Assembly: GCA_039619475.1 (NCBI GenBank)
Contig: CM077115.1
Span: 225,677,064 to 225,741,063 of the forward strand
Direction: 5' to 3'
Source: Icerya purchasi
Lineage: Eukaryota > Arthropoda > Insecta > Hemiptera > Monophlebidae
DNA length: 64,000 bases
Made by a program: the position numbers and the translations under genes. How positions within the stretch are numbered: the first letter of the stretch is position 1; each line of letters begins with the position of its first letter. Below are positions 1-10,664 of this stretch, in pieces. The notes beneath the pieces were generated by a model. That model saw only the letters and a program-made list of their open reading frames with translations. It was not told the DNA's origin and searched no databases.

Positions 1-410
1 TTCCGATCCACTTCGTGTATTGCTGAAATACCTGACGACACGCTGATTACACGTTGCGCTATTAACCCATTTATAAATCCGGCCGAATTCTTTTGCACAA
101 AGGCATTAGAAAAAAATCGTATAATTTTGCAAGTTGTCTCGTTTCTCCGGCGATACCCAAATGTGATTCCAATGCACCCGAAATTAAATAACGCTTATAT
201 TGAAAGACAAATCATCCCAAAGGAATAAGGAAATGCATCTCTTCAAATCATCAGACGGCCGGGCCTTTCAAGAGAATAAGTGGACTGTAAATAACATAAA
301 AACAAAAAAACATAAATGAAAGCAATAAATTTTATCCGCAAAAATTAAACAATTTCGAATTTTTAAACTGGTTTTAATTGTTACACTGAACATTACGAAG
401 TAATTATATA

Positions 411-461
<51 letters not shown>

Positions 462-515
462 CGCGCTTTTGTCTCCGTCGTATAAGGAAACGTAAGTTAT
501 TGTTTTGATAAATGC
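1..515. other. unassigned AT-rich DNA
   Basis: I see no coding signal, RNA gene or recognisable transposon here. The only structured element is the TA dinucleotide tract at 405-456. Confidence 0.6.
405..456. repeat. (TA)n microsatellite
   Basis: About 26 TA dinucleotides with a single G interruption (TATGTATA) near the start of the tract. Confidence 0.95.
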
Positions 516-536
516 TGAATTTAAAAAATTGAATAT
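516..536. repeat. target-site duplication, left copy (LINE at 537-904)
   Basis: A 21-bp sequence beginning TGAATTTA and ending TTGAATAT lies directly against the poly(A) side of the LINE. It recurs at 905-925 with one mismatch (A versus T at the ninth base). Confidence 0.85.
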
Positions 537-904
537 TTTTTTTTTTTTTTTTTCGTTTTTCTTCCGCGAGTGTGCGACTAGCCTTGTGGGCTATCTAGCA
601 CTTGGCGTGTAAGTGGTGATAATTTGTGGAAACTCCTATCCAGCGATATGAGTTTCATCTGGTATCCGGCTTAATATATTTGAATCCTATAGTAAGTCCG
701 TTGGCTTCATCCGCTTCAAGCGTCTGATTTCATTGGAATTATCTAGTAATGCAACGGCCAGACTATTTGTGTGGCGTCCTAATTTTCGACCGTACAGTTT
801 TGCAGCTTTTTTGATTTCTTCACTGATTGTACTTATATGCAGATCTGTATGTAATGTATGATTGGTAATGTACCACGGGGCATCTGTAATTTCTCTCAGG
901 ATTT
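537..904 (-). mobile_element. 5'-truncated Jockey-like LINE insertion, 3' end only
   Basis: The insertion reads on the minus strand: about 72 codons of ORF2 C-terminus (687-904), a TAG stop at 687-689, about 130 bp of 3' UTR, and an A-tail seen as T's at 537-553. Both edges are set by a 21-bp target-site duplication. The peptide matches the conserved tail of Jockey-superfamily ORF2 proteins, including an APWY-N core, an LH-DL motif, a YGRKL-H-N motif and a final RRLKR-P-DL. What is seen is the peptide, tail and duplication. Family assignment is from known LINE C-termini. Insertion by target-primed reverse transcription with early abortion is inferred. Confidence 0.85.
687..904 (-). pseudogene. 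LINE ORF2 C-terminal fragment
   Basis: Open frame from KILREITDAPWY to the stop at 687-689. The frame continues upstream to an ATG at 962, but those about 19 codons lie in the target-site duplication and flank, so the ATG is accidental. The fragment lacks endonuclease and polymerase domains and cannot act. Confidence 0.8.
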
Positions 905-925
905 TGAATTTATAAAATTGAATAT
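905..925. repeat. target-site duplication, right copy
   Basis: Right-hand partner of 516-536, 20 of 21 bases identical. It marks the 5' truncation point of the LINE. Confidence 0.85.
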
Positions 926-1689
926 GTCGCGGAAATCGTTTCTCACAATATTCACTTAACATCCTTCAACAGATTCGATGAAACAGTAAAAAACCAATGT
1001 CCCTATAACTGATAATGTCTCTTGCTTCGTGCTGTCCTTCTGTTACCTGTATCCAATAATCCGCTTAAACTAGAGTTGCAAAATCAGACATCGCAAGTGT
1101 TTTGCATTCTCTACGAACCACATTCGTGAAATTAAATCTACCGCCCCTGTCTGAAAATAGTGTAAAATAAATATAGCCCCGCTCATCTAGAGAGAGCATA
1201 CCGCAGCTTCCGTTTCTGCATTTGTCCGCCACAATGTATTATCGCGTTAAACGAATTTTTCGCAATGTCCAACACTATTTCATTTCGTATTTCCTCTTCA
1301 CCAGCAAGGTAATGTGTGTAATCAGCTGGTGTAAACAACTGCGGGCTAGATTGCAAACGGAAGATATCTATACAAAAAAAAAAAAAACCTGATTTCAGTT
1401 GTATTTTATTTCGGAAACTCTTGAAAGAAAATACACAGAAAAGTAAATAAACTCGTTTTTGTTTAAAGCCTGCGCAATAAGCGACCTCAAAGAGCTTCGA
1501 TACTTATCACCTAGACCACCGAGATGAGATTAACCGCACATCACGGCCGCAACTTCGACAAGGTTTGTGATCGATAAATATATCTCATATGGGAATATAA
1601 AAAAAAACATTCGTTATTTTTCACGGAGCGTTCTTCGAGGTACGTTCTTCGTCCGGAAACAAGCGAGAGACACGGATTAATTATTTCAG
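926..1689. other. unassigned DNA
   Basis: No gene, RNA or transposon recognised. The sequence is moderately CpG-containing with short A runs. It ends in ATTAATTATTTCAG, which resembles a splice acceptor. Confidence 0.5.
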
Positions 1690-1824
1690 CGCTGAACTAC
1701 GTTTACGACTTCATCGGTGTTATCAGACAACTAGCCGAGGAAAACGATGAAGAATGGATATCGAGCGACAAACGAGCAGCAATGAAATTAAGGAAGGAAA
1801 GAAAACTGGCCAGAGAACGAAAAG
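1690..1824 (+). other. candidate coding exon (weak)
   Basis: A 135-base stretch lies between an acceptor-like ATTAATTATTTCAG and a donor-like AAAAG|GTGTTAG. One frame is open through it and encodes a plausible mixed peptide beginning LNYVYDFIGVIRQLAEE and ending in a basic KLRKERKLARERK segment. The same frame is open from about 1573 to the TAA at 1855. Codons are not simply A/T homopolymeric, unlike the neighbours. I do not recognise the peptide. It could be a chance opening; no partner exon was found. Confidence 0.2.
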
Positions 1825-3104
1825 GTGTTAGTCGAAACGCGCGATGTCTTGTTTAAGAGGTACTACGAGGGCAAAATGGTGTGTATTAGGTAGCGCGCAA
1901 TATCACCGCGCAGATAAGCGACCTGGAACTCGAATAAATTATGTCAGCGGCGAGGATTTAAAAATAAAATGAAAAACAGAAACGAAACAGTTGAAGAAAA
2001 ACGGATTATTTAACGACGAAATCGTTATTATTTAGGTAAGATGTCACGCAGGTTATTGTTGTAATCGGAGGTCGGAATAATTTAGAACCGCATTCGTCCT
2101 CTAGAAGCGCACTGCCAGCGCCAAAGGACACGATTTATATTTCACGTGCGTGCCCACTCGTCCCGATTCCATCACATTCGCCGTATGTGGGATTATTGCT
2201 ACTTTTTTTCATTAGCGATACATATAATGAACGGTACTAAATAACGAATCGAACGAAAATAAAATGAAAATATAAACGCGCCACGCCGAAAAGAAAGTTG
2301 TACGCGTTCGAGAAAAATTAATACATCTATATACGCACGAGTCGAGCGTTGCATCGGTTCCCGGAACGAAAAGCAATTTTCTAATTTGGATCGTCGACTG
2401 ATCTCGGCAAATTAAACCATCGAACCGGTTTTTCCTGCAGATATATCATCGAATTTTCGCAAACGCAAATTGCACTGTCAACTGACTTTTTTAATAAATG
2501 GAACAACGTAGGACCGCGCGCGCGGCTATACACAGAATTCGATTTTGCCGGCTGGATTTATGGAACGGCATTCGAGCGCGGCTCCCGCATTAGTCAAAAG
2601 CAGTACAGAAAAAAACGTTAACCACTAACTCGGATGATCCACCTACTCCACGCGTCGTCCAACTCCCTGTAGCTGGTCTCTCCGCGGTTACACACGTGGC
2701 GCGCCGATTCCCGGCACATGGGAAAATTACGGAACTTCGGACGGTAGCAGCAATTTTATAAATGGCGCCGCTGTTATTAAGACGAACAAATTGATTTTTA
2801 TCAAGTGTTCGCATTCATAGCATGTGGATTATTTTACGTTTTCAGTCGCTTAATAATGGCGAAAAAGGAAAAAAACAAACAATTTTAAGTGTCGCTTTGG
2901 AAGACCTAGCAACACATAGATTTATTATACAGAATTTTTAACAGATATTTTAAACTTGGAAAAACACACCCTTTCATACTTTTAGGATCATATCTGGCTT
3001 TTTCAAAATTTAAAAAAAGGTATATATATTTATCGCTGATACACTCAACGTTCACTAAAATAAACGTTGGAAAATGCATCTCCCGAGGAGATATACCGTA
3101 TGTA
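1825..3104. other. unassigned DNA
   Basis: No supported gene or repeat. The short frame at 2590-2814 has no recognisable motif and I take it as chance. Confidence 0.5.
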
Positions 3105-3816
3105 CAATGGAAGCTCTTTAATCCGGCAGGCCCAGGACCTTTGTCGTGTCGGATTATCGAACGTCAATAATTTTAACAGGATACCAAAGATAAATCACTC
3201 TAGATAAAAATGCAGACATTAAAATATGTATTTTGCGTATACCTGTGAAGGCAATACGTATACGACAAAGTACATACATATATCTAAAAAAAAAAACAAC
3301 AATACACTGTACAAAAGAAAAATTAATATATGTACGTTTGAAAAAGTCTCTGATATTGCTTCCGAGATTCTGATCGCTTCTTCAAAAAGTCGTTACGGAT
3401 TATAAATAAATTTAAGTGTTCTGTAGAGTTGTAGCTTTTCCATTAGACTTTGTCCGCCACGGCTCCTACTTCTTCGTCTGATTCCAACCTGAGAGTTTCT
3501 TGTTGTGGGTTATCGAAACTTTGCATAATCTATTCGTCACTCAGCTCTTCGACCACCGGCACACTTTTATCGATTTTAATCCAGTCTATAACTTCCTCAC
3601 GAGGTGGTACATCTGTTTGGCACAGCGTCTATCAAATCTAGCACCATATTTTAACCATCACCGGTAACATTTTGATTTTGATTTGCATTTTCATCATTAG
3701 GCCAAAATTTTTATAGTGAGGGACGTTGAATCCATCCGAAAATACCGGAACCTCAATCAGTGCCGGATTACAGAATGTGCCGAACCATAGAATGCCGGAC
3801 TAAAGAGCTTCAACTG
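3105..3816. mobile_element. Tigger/pogo-like Tc1/mariner element, internally deleted
   Basis: The left terminus CAATGGAAGCTCTTTAATCC matches the reverse complement of the right terminus, CAGTTGAAGCTCTTTAGTCC, at 17 of 20 positions, and both arms continue into a CGGCA motif. Each end is flanked by TA (3103-3104 and 3817-3818), the usual target duplication of Tc1/mariner elements. CAGTTGAA...TCCGG termini are typical of pogo/Tigger elements. At 712 bp it is too short for a full transposase gene, but a decayed C-terminal piece is present inside (3329-3628, minus), so it is a deleted derivative of an autonomous copy and not a coding-free MITE. Confidence 0.85.
3329..3628 (-). pseudogene. pogo/Tigger transposase C-terminal relic
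   Basis: One minus frame reads about 100 codons with in-frame stops at 3530-3532 (TAG) and 3443-3445 (TAA). It includes REEVIDWIKID, a VEELSDE block, and later an EEVGAVADK acidic stretch and an RNDFLKKRSESRKQ basic segment. The 'W-D...LSDEEI' arrangement is the C-terminal region found downstream of the DDE/DDD catalytic domain in Tigger and jerky-like proteins. The catalytic core is absent. Confidence 0.6.
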
Positions 3817-3818
3817 TA

Positions 3819-5999
3819 GTAAGTTATAACATGTACAAATATATAACAAACAAATTTAAGAATTGATTGCTTACTTAGAAACGTTTTCCGGTACATCAAC
3901 AGCTAAAAACACAACATACCTGATCAGAAACAAATTCTACATCAGGATTTTTCGGTACATTAAAAATTTAATCAACGAAAGTTCGCATTTAAAACTTAAC
4001 AGAACGCTCTGGCTAATTTCGAGTGTTCGCTCACGATGGCGCGGACGTATTAATTTCGATCCCGTACGATAAAAACCGGCTAATGGAAATCACATAAAAC
4101 GCGTTAATTTCCTTTAGATTGAAAATTACCACGACTGAAATTTTCGTAGACAGATAAAAAGTGTTAACAGAGCAACCATAAAGATGAATGTCCACCGATT
4201 CGGAAAAATTACAATTTGTACATATAACACATTCTCTTTGTGTTCCATTTAATTAATACGTTAGATACTTATAAATCTTATGAAATTGCTGAAACCTCTG
4301 CGGACCGGTGCTACTATCCATCCCGTTAAAATTAAAAAAATTACGGTGTTTTTTCGAAAGTATAAAAAAACTGCATTTACAAATCAAATCGCCTGCTTTC
4401 CGGACTTTATTATTTGCTCGTTATATCATGAATAAACCAAAAAAAAAAAAAAAAAAAAATGGTACTAGCGCCATTGAATTTATCAGTCGGTGAGGCTATA
4501 TGAACCAAAGAAAAAATTTTTACGACCGCCTAACACCGCTGCGGGTAAGACCAGTTGTAAGACCTGTAGATTCTTCATACACACTAACTGTTGCCTACGA
4601 CTTCACCTGCTTAGTAGTACAGTTTAATTCCTTAATACCTCTCCTCTGTTTTTATATACTGAAAAACTCCAAATTTCCACTAAAAAGGTTTTATTTCATA
4701 TTCAATCAGTTTTCCCTTCTTTCGAGCTAGCTATTTGTCCGTAACAACAGCAAACTGGAAAAATAAGTGAAATAGCAACCACAGAAAAGCCTTCTTGTGA
4801 AAATTGGTTATCCGGATATTTTTTGGAAAAAAGAAGATATGATTCTCTAGGTAACAATGAAGAAAATGTCCAGAAACTAATCAAATTTTTGAAAAAAATC
4901 GAAGTTTAATAGAGTTATTGATCGTTTGTAGTTTTTTCAGTCATTTCCACCTGTTAAATCTTTTTCTTTGTTATTTATCGAAATTTTATATCTTTATATA
5001 GGTTGCAAAATAGTTTTTGTTCGTTTATTGATTTTTTTTCACCTGTTATTGTTGATCTACGCTTGTTAAGAAAAATATTTACCTTTATTATTATCAAAAT
5101 GTTATATACTAGATATTGTTAATATGTTTAGTCAACGCAAAAGACCAAGACGTCGAGCGTCGCAAAATAAAAATAAGAATATGCCTATAAAGAATTATTA
5201 TGGTTACGATTATGCAACAAATTCAATGTATTCATGTTACAAAGCTGTTTCCCGGGACTTTGATTGCCAATTTGCACGTGTATTTGAATGGCATGAGAGT
5301 ATAACAGATTTTCCTCTATTATAAAACATTTAAATATAACTAGGCAAAAAACGCGAGCTGAACGTACCGAAAGTGGACGAATAAATAATGGTAGCTCCTA
5401 GACTAAAAACCAGCAATATGGCCGACCACATGAAAAACTTTTCTCCGAAATGCCCTGTAATAATGCACTTGCGCAGTAGAACTGTGACAGTTTCTACAAC
5501 GCGAATAGATTACATTGTGCCCTTATGCTCGGAACAAACGTACTGACAGTCTACGAGTAAAAAACTATATTCGGACACTACACCACGGCAGGAGACTAAC
5601 GAAGAGCTAGACACACTAATTTATGCTTCGATTTCAATGTACTTTAGTAATAATATAAACAATTGCACATAATATCAGTTACGTCACACCTACCCGTCAC
5701 ATTTTTCTATCACCAATACGTAGAGTTTCTGTCTACCAGTGCCAAACGCTCTCGCCGGCTAAAGTGAACTTCACTACGTACTATTAAGCTATCGTAGTAG
5801 ATTGGAATTTCAATGCCTATCCTCTCCTTCGGGGAATATCATGTTGCCATCTTACTCGCTCCAGGCCGTACATATTTTAATCTTTCAAAAAAACAAAAAA
5901 AAAAATCCACAAGTCTCCTCTTTCATCCTAACCGCAGTAGTTCAAACGATTTGCGCTTTTATGATTATTCGTTCGTTCGTATGGAGCTAGAAAATAAAC
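3819..5999. other. unassigned DNA, includes LINE 3' flank
   Basis: No recognised gene. A 66-codon frame at 5124-5324 starts with a basic RKRPRRR patch but has no family match that I know. A 20-base A run lies at about 4440-4460. The right end (below 6000) should contain the 3' UTR of the minus-strand LINE, but I could not find a clear A-tail or target duplication, so its true 3' end is unset. Confidence 0.5.
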
Positions 6000-6589
6000 C
6001 TAAATACCTATCGAGAGTCCAGATATCCACTGGAGCGCGCTATTCGCGATGTTATGCACATCATGTCTATTAATTATATTATTATTTGAAGAAAAGATCT
6101 TACAATTATATATATGATCTAAAGTTTGAACCTCTTCACATTCGCACATGGGGCTTGCAACCATTTTCCATTTATTCAATGTGTAGGCGCATCTGCCTTG
6201 TCCCGTACGAAATCTATTTTTATTCTACACCATTCCCGTCGTGATAGGTCCATTCCCGGAGGTTCTATGCAAGGATCTTGAACTAAATCTGCGTTAGTGG
6301 CTTTACTAGTTGTCCATTCATTTTTCCATCTTTCCTTCCAGCTTCTTGATGTGTTCTCCATATGTACTGCCCTTCTCCAGGGAGGCCGTCTAGACTTCAA
6401 TTCTCTTATCGGTTTGTAATCTTTATCAGCATGCATTAAGCAGTTCTCTGTATGTGTAAAATTTTCCCAAAGTTTTCGGAAAGCCTTTTCTCGTCTTATG
6501 TGTGGAGGGGCAATGTGAGCGAGAACAGGGAGCCAGTCTTTATTCGTTGACCTTAATGCCCCACTAATTACTCGCATTGCGGCTCTCAA
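6000..6589 (-). pseudogene. LINE ORF2 C-terminal domain
   Basis: This continues the RT frame directly after the TAG at 6590-6592. The conserved VLAHIAPPHIRREKA segment is the region that follows the thumb in this superfamily. Near 6213-6222, in a five-base A run on the minus strand, the frame shifts: the original frame soon ends with a stop near 6176, while the neighbouring frame reads on through GQGRCAYTLNKW and the C-E-C...H...C zinc-binding motif to a stop at 6000-6002. The GxGRC plus CCHC pair is diagnostic of LINE ORF2 C-termini. The zinc motif is thought to bind RNA. Confidence 0.8.
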
Positions 6590-8006
6590 CTAGACATCTA
6601 TTTTCTCAGTGTGTGCGCTATTCAGCCAAACAGGTGCGCAATATTCCGCTGCTGAGTAGGCAAGCGCTAGAGTTGTTGTTCTCAGCACCTTTGCAGCTGT
6701 TCGCCATCCCGTGCCGGCAAGTTTCCTTACCAAGTTCACTCTTGTCTTTACTTTCTGTGCCAGCTTCTCAATATGCGGCCTGTATGTTAACGTTCTATCC
6801 AGCATAACCCCAAGATATTTTGGGTTAGCGTTGAAATTAATTTTATCATTCCCCAGTGTAATGTTAAGTTCTGACTTTGCCCTCTGCGTCGTAAGGTGAA
6901 ACAGCGATGTCTCTGTTTTGTGCAGGTTTAAAAATAGTTTCCACGATTGGAAGTATCTGTTCAGAGTTTCTAAGTCTTTCGTTAATACTTCGTTACATTT
7001 ATTCACGGATTCGCTTTGATATGCGAGCGCAATATCATCCGCATATTGGAACTTTCTGGATTCAGTTTTAGGCATATCACTGATGTATAAGTTGAACAAT
7101 AGAGGAGCTAAGATGGATCCCTGCGGGAGGCCATTATTGGTTCTTCTAGGTCGACTGCTTTTATCACCTATAATTACTTTAAAGACACGATTTGTTATCA
7201 TTTCGTTCAACAGACGCATGAGCTTGTTACATGGAATCACTTTTGCTGCTTTTAAGAGTAATCCTTCTCTCCATACAGTATCATAAACGGATGTCAGATC
7301 GATAAAAAGGGCACCTGTCTTCAGTTTTTTGTCATATCCTGTTTCAATGTAATTGGTTAGCGCCGTCACTTGATGCGCACAGCTCTGATTCTTTCTAAAC
7401 CCAGCCTGCTCCATAGGCAGGGCGTTTTCAACGACCATGACTATTCTATTGTATATTACACGTTCCAGCAATTTATATGGCACACATAATAGCGAGATTG
7501 GCCTATAGTGCGATACATCATTTCCATCTTTTCCCGGTTTAATTACTGCCATAACTTTTGCTTCTTTAAATTGCTTTGGCAGCTTCCCAGTGTTTCGGAT
7601 ATTACTGAAAAACTCTGTTACAAATTTAATTGCTTTTGAACCCATATGCTTAATAAATTCGGGATAAATTCCATCCATACCAGCCGCTTTCCTACTTTTA
7701 ACGGACTTAATTGCGGTTTTCACTTCCTCAGTGGTAAAAGGAGAGCTTAGTATGCCATCCTGTAGCTTGGCTAGCACCATCCTCAGTTCCGTTTTTATTG
7801 TACGTGCCCTAGTCTTCTCCACTGGTACTTTTGTTGCTTTCAGTAATCTTTCCGCAATCTTATTTGGAGAAATCTTTGGCGGTTTGATGCTCCGTTCCGC
7901 CCCATCACTGAGGTTTCTCAGAAGCGCCCACGCTTTTCGCGATGAGTGCGTGAAATCCAAAGATTCCACTGTCGATCGCCATCTTTCCCGTCTTTCTTGG
8001 TCTAAT
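6590..8006 (-). pseudogene. LINE reverse transcriptase domain
   Basis: The frame is open from the frameshift near 8006 to a TAG at 6590-6592. Counting from the GTG codon at 7969: AGMDGIYPEFI at about 96-106, HYRPISLL at 154-161, the motif A aspartate in FIDLTSVYDTVW (222-233), LPQGSILAPLL (281-291), the catalytic YADD (309-312) and the thumb KYLGVMLD (384-391). All polymerase residues expected for target-primed reverse transcription are present. GTG is not a real start; the segment is the continuation of the endonuclease polyprotein. The nonsense codon interrupts a region where relatives read straight through, and one base change would account for it. Confidence 0.88.
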
Positions 8007-9021
8007 GCGCAAACAGTTCATTTAAAACCGCTTCATCGTGGGTATTTTCATATTTTATCCAAAGCTCTTCATGCTCCTTTGTCCAGCACGGGATATACTT
8101 TTTTCGAAAACCTCTTGGTACTGAGCTCTTTGCAGCACTGATTACAAGATTGACAAACTTATTATAGCAATTGGTCGTCGCGGAAATATTTGAAACATTT
8201 TCTTCAATATATTCTGTGAATCTGGACCAGTTTGCCTTAGGGAAGTTCCACCTTGGTTTCGGGGATGAGTAACAAACTGCAACTTCTTTACATATCTCAA
8301 TTAACACTGGTCTATGCTGGCTTCTGGGAAAATCTGGGAGCACTGATCGACCAACATGATTTGGGCTACTTGTAAGTAGGCTGGAGACAATGCATAGGTC
8401 CGGAGTGAAGTCCCTGTCCCATCTTGCTGAATGAAAGGTTCCCTTGTCTTTCGCGTCAAATATAAGATTCATATTATTAACATCCATCCAATCCAACAGG
8501 AATTCACCATTTCCGTCTGTTGTATTATACCCCCATGCGTAGCTGTGGCTATTAAAGTCACCTATGTAAACAGCCGGATGAGGAAAAACTCTAAAGTTTG
8601 GCGGCCACTTAACTGATGGTGGTTTATACACGTTTATTATATGAATATTGTCAATTATTATGGCTGCCGTAAAAACACTGTTTTGGCTATACTGTGAAAC
8701 TACTTGAAAATTTTGTATGTTGTTTTTAATATATGTTGCTATCCCATATTGTGCGTGGTGAACAGCCGCTACAATCTTAAAACCCTTGATTTCTCCTCTT
8801 TTCTTAAGATCTTCATCATTTTCTGTATGTGTCTCCTGTATGACAATCACTTCCGGATTGGTTGATTCTGTGATCCTGCCAATGCACTCCGATTTATTAC
8901 GGGAGATTCCTTCTATGTTTATTTGCAAGATCTTAAGACCTCTGAACTTCCTGTTCGTCATCTTGTAGCCCTGAGAAGGGCTTTTTCGGGGCTGTGATAT
9001 TCTAGCTCCTTTTGACAGCAT
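8002..9021 (-). pseudogene. LINE APE-type endonuclease domain (ORF2 N-terminus)
   Basis: A 339-codon frame with a genuine ATG at 9019-9021. It shows the exonuclease-endonuclease-phosphatase fold signatures: LQINIEG (32-38), the glutamate in VIQETH (60-65), NVYKPP (130-135), GDFN (154-157), TPDL (206-209) and SQHRPV (234-239). These residues coordinate metal and cut the target DNA to prime reverse transcription. The frame ends in a TAG right at the point where the RT frame takes over, consistent with loss of one base near 8003-8008. The basic N-terminal leader (residues 1-28) is not part of the fold. Confidence 0.88.
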
Positions 9022-10632
9022 TAGTTACAGTCACTTTTCCACAAAAATGCGTTTTATTAGTACGACTGCATCCAGGGGCACCACGTGGAGGTTGCTGTCT
9101 TGCCCCCTTTATGATTATTGCCCACGATAATCGCAGAAGTCATAACGTCTGTCGTACGCACAACAAGCTCGACAATTTTTTTCCCCTTCAAATGGCAGTT
9201 AGATGCAAAGTACGAGATGAACTTTACGATAACGGACAACGTAAACGTTTATTTTTGAAGGCAGTTTTCAGAGCTGCACGTGTTTTGCAGTGTCTATATA
9301 TTTAGTCAAATCACCCCCCCCCCGACATTTCCCGTGGTGGTGTATCACCGTGGCGAGAGTATAAACGTACAAAGTCGACACCTGATCTAATCAATTTTAA
9401 AAAATCACGCGCTATCGCCGGTTACTTATTTCTTTCAATTCCCGGTCAACATTTAATCATATTATTTATTCGAAAATAAGATCTCTTAATAGTTTCGATC
9501 GCACATCTTATCTCGCTGGTTAAAATGAATGGCCAATTTACTGACTTACTACTTGGCAGATCCATCTTTAATCTCTTCAGCTATACTTTTTCTTTTTCGA
9601 TAAAGCGCCGGACAAAGAACAAAAAATATCCTTTCAACAAGACCCTGCTGCAACGTATAATACTTACTTTACAATTTCATGACTAAATTTTCAGCTCCAC
9701 CTCCATACACCTAATACTGCCCTTGGTTCTGGCTCAATATACCCGTAAATTTTCGAAATATCTGCCGCTTTCAAGCAAACTTTGTCCTTTGCATTTAAAT
9801 GAAGAAAATCTGATACAATACCAGACAACTGGAAATCGGCTATGGTGATTCCTTCTTCTTCTTCACGCGCCATCTTCGGAGGTTGGTGATCCACATTGCC
9901 AGCACGACCTTTAAACCAACGGACCGGAACAATTCAACTGATGTGCAGCCAAGCACCATCGACGAAAATCTTTCATCCAGGAGTTCTGCCGGCGTCCAAT
10001 AGATCCTTTGCCTGCTATTTTTTCTTATTGCTTCAAAATAGTAGCGCTCGTTGCACATCCTTCAGTGTATGGCCGGAAATGACCACGTACCCCCTAGCTC
10101 ACTTGAATGCAAAGTAAAACGTTATTTTTAATTCGACGGTTGTTCTATCGGCCCAGCTTTCCAAGCTCTTCTCTACATCTTTTTGTTTTCTTTTGTTCTG
10201 TTTGACCGAAATCGATTGTTCGGACTTCGTTTTAAGGTTTTAAAAAGAAGAAGCTACTAAACGACGACACTTACCCTTTTAAATACAGCGCTGCCTCTTT
10301 AATAACGTTAAAACGCGTATCGCGATTGCAATAATATCGGCGTTGAAGCTGAACCGTATCGTTTTGATTATCATTGATGGCTGGCGCACAATGATGATGC
10401 TAATGACGTAAGTTTTAGTTTTCGGAAGACAAATTGATTTTTGTTATTCGGATGACGTTATCGCGCTGAATGGATCTACAATGTCCGAGAAAATTCTTCC
10501 ACAAATTAAGTCTTAAACGCGCACCGTTGCCCTGCACTCCCCGTGCCGCACCGCATCGGCTGATCTACTCGAATGGCACTTTGAAAGTGAGTTTTTATTT
10601 TATCTTTCCGTCGAGATGTTCCGTGGCTCATT

Positions 10633-10664
<32 letters not shown>

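Larger units (their letters stand above)
6000..9021 (-). mobile_element. Jockey/I-superfamily LINE with nearly full-length ORF2
   Basis: The minus strand encodes, in order, an APE-type endonuclease (9021-8002), a reverse transcriptase (about 8006-6590) and a C-terminal domain with a CxC-x7-H-x3-C motif (6102-6146), ending at a TAG at 6000-6002. This is the standard layout of Jockey-superfamily ORF2. No RNase H domain lies between the RT thumb and the CCHC motif, which argues against the I and R1-like groups with RNase H. The 5' UTR, ORF1 and both element edges are not identified. Lesions: a frameshift near 8003-8008, a nonsense codon at 6590-6592 and a frameshift near 6213-6222. Confidence 0.9.

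Noticed and set aside
7731..8141. 136-codon plus ORF
   Set aside because: Antisense shadow of the LINE reverse transcriptase and endonuclease.
9057..9239. LINE ORF1 (gag) of the element at 6-9 kb
   Set aside because: The 60-codon frame has no CCHC knuckle or coiled coil and is too short; it may only be 5' UTR or flank.
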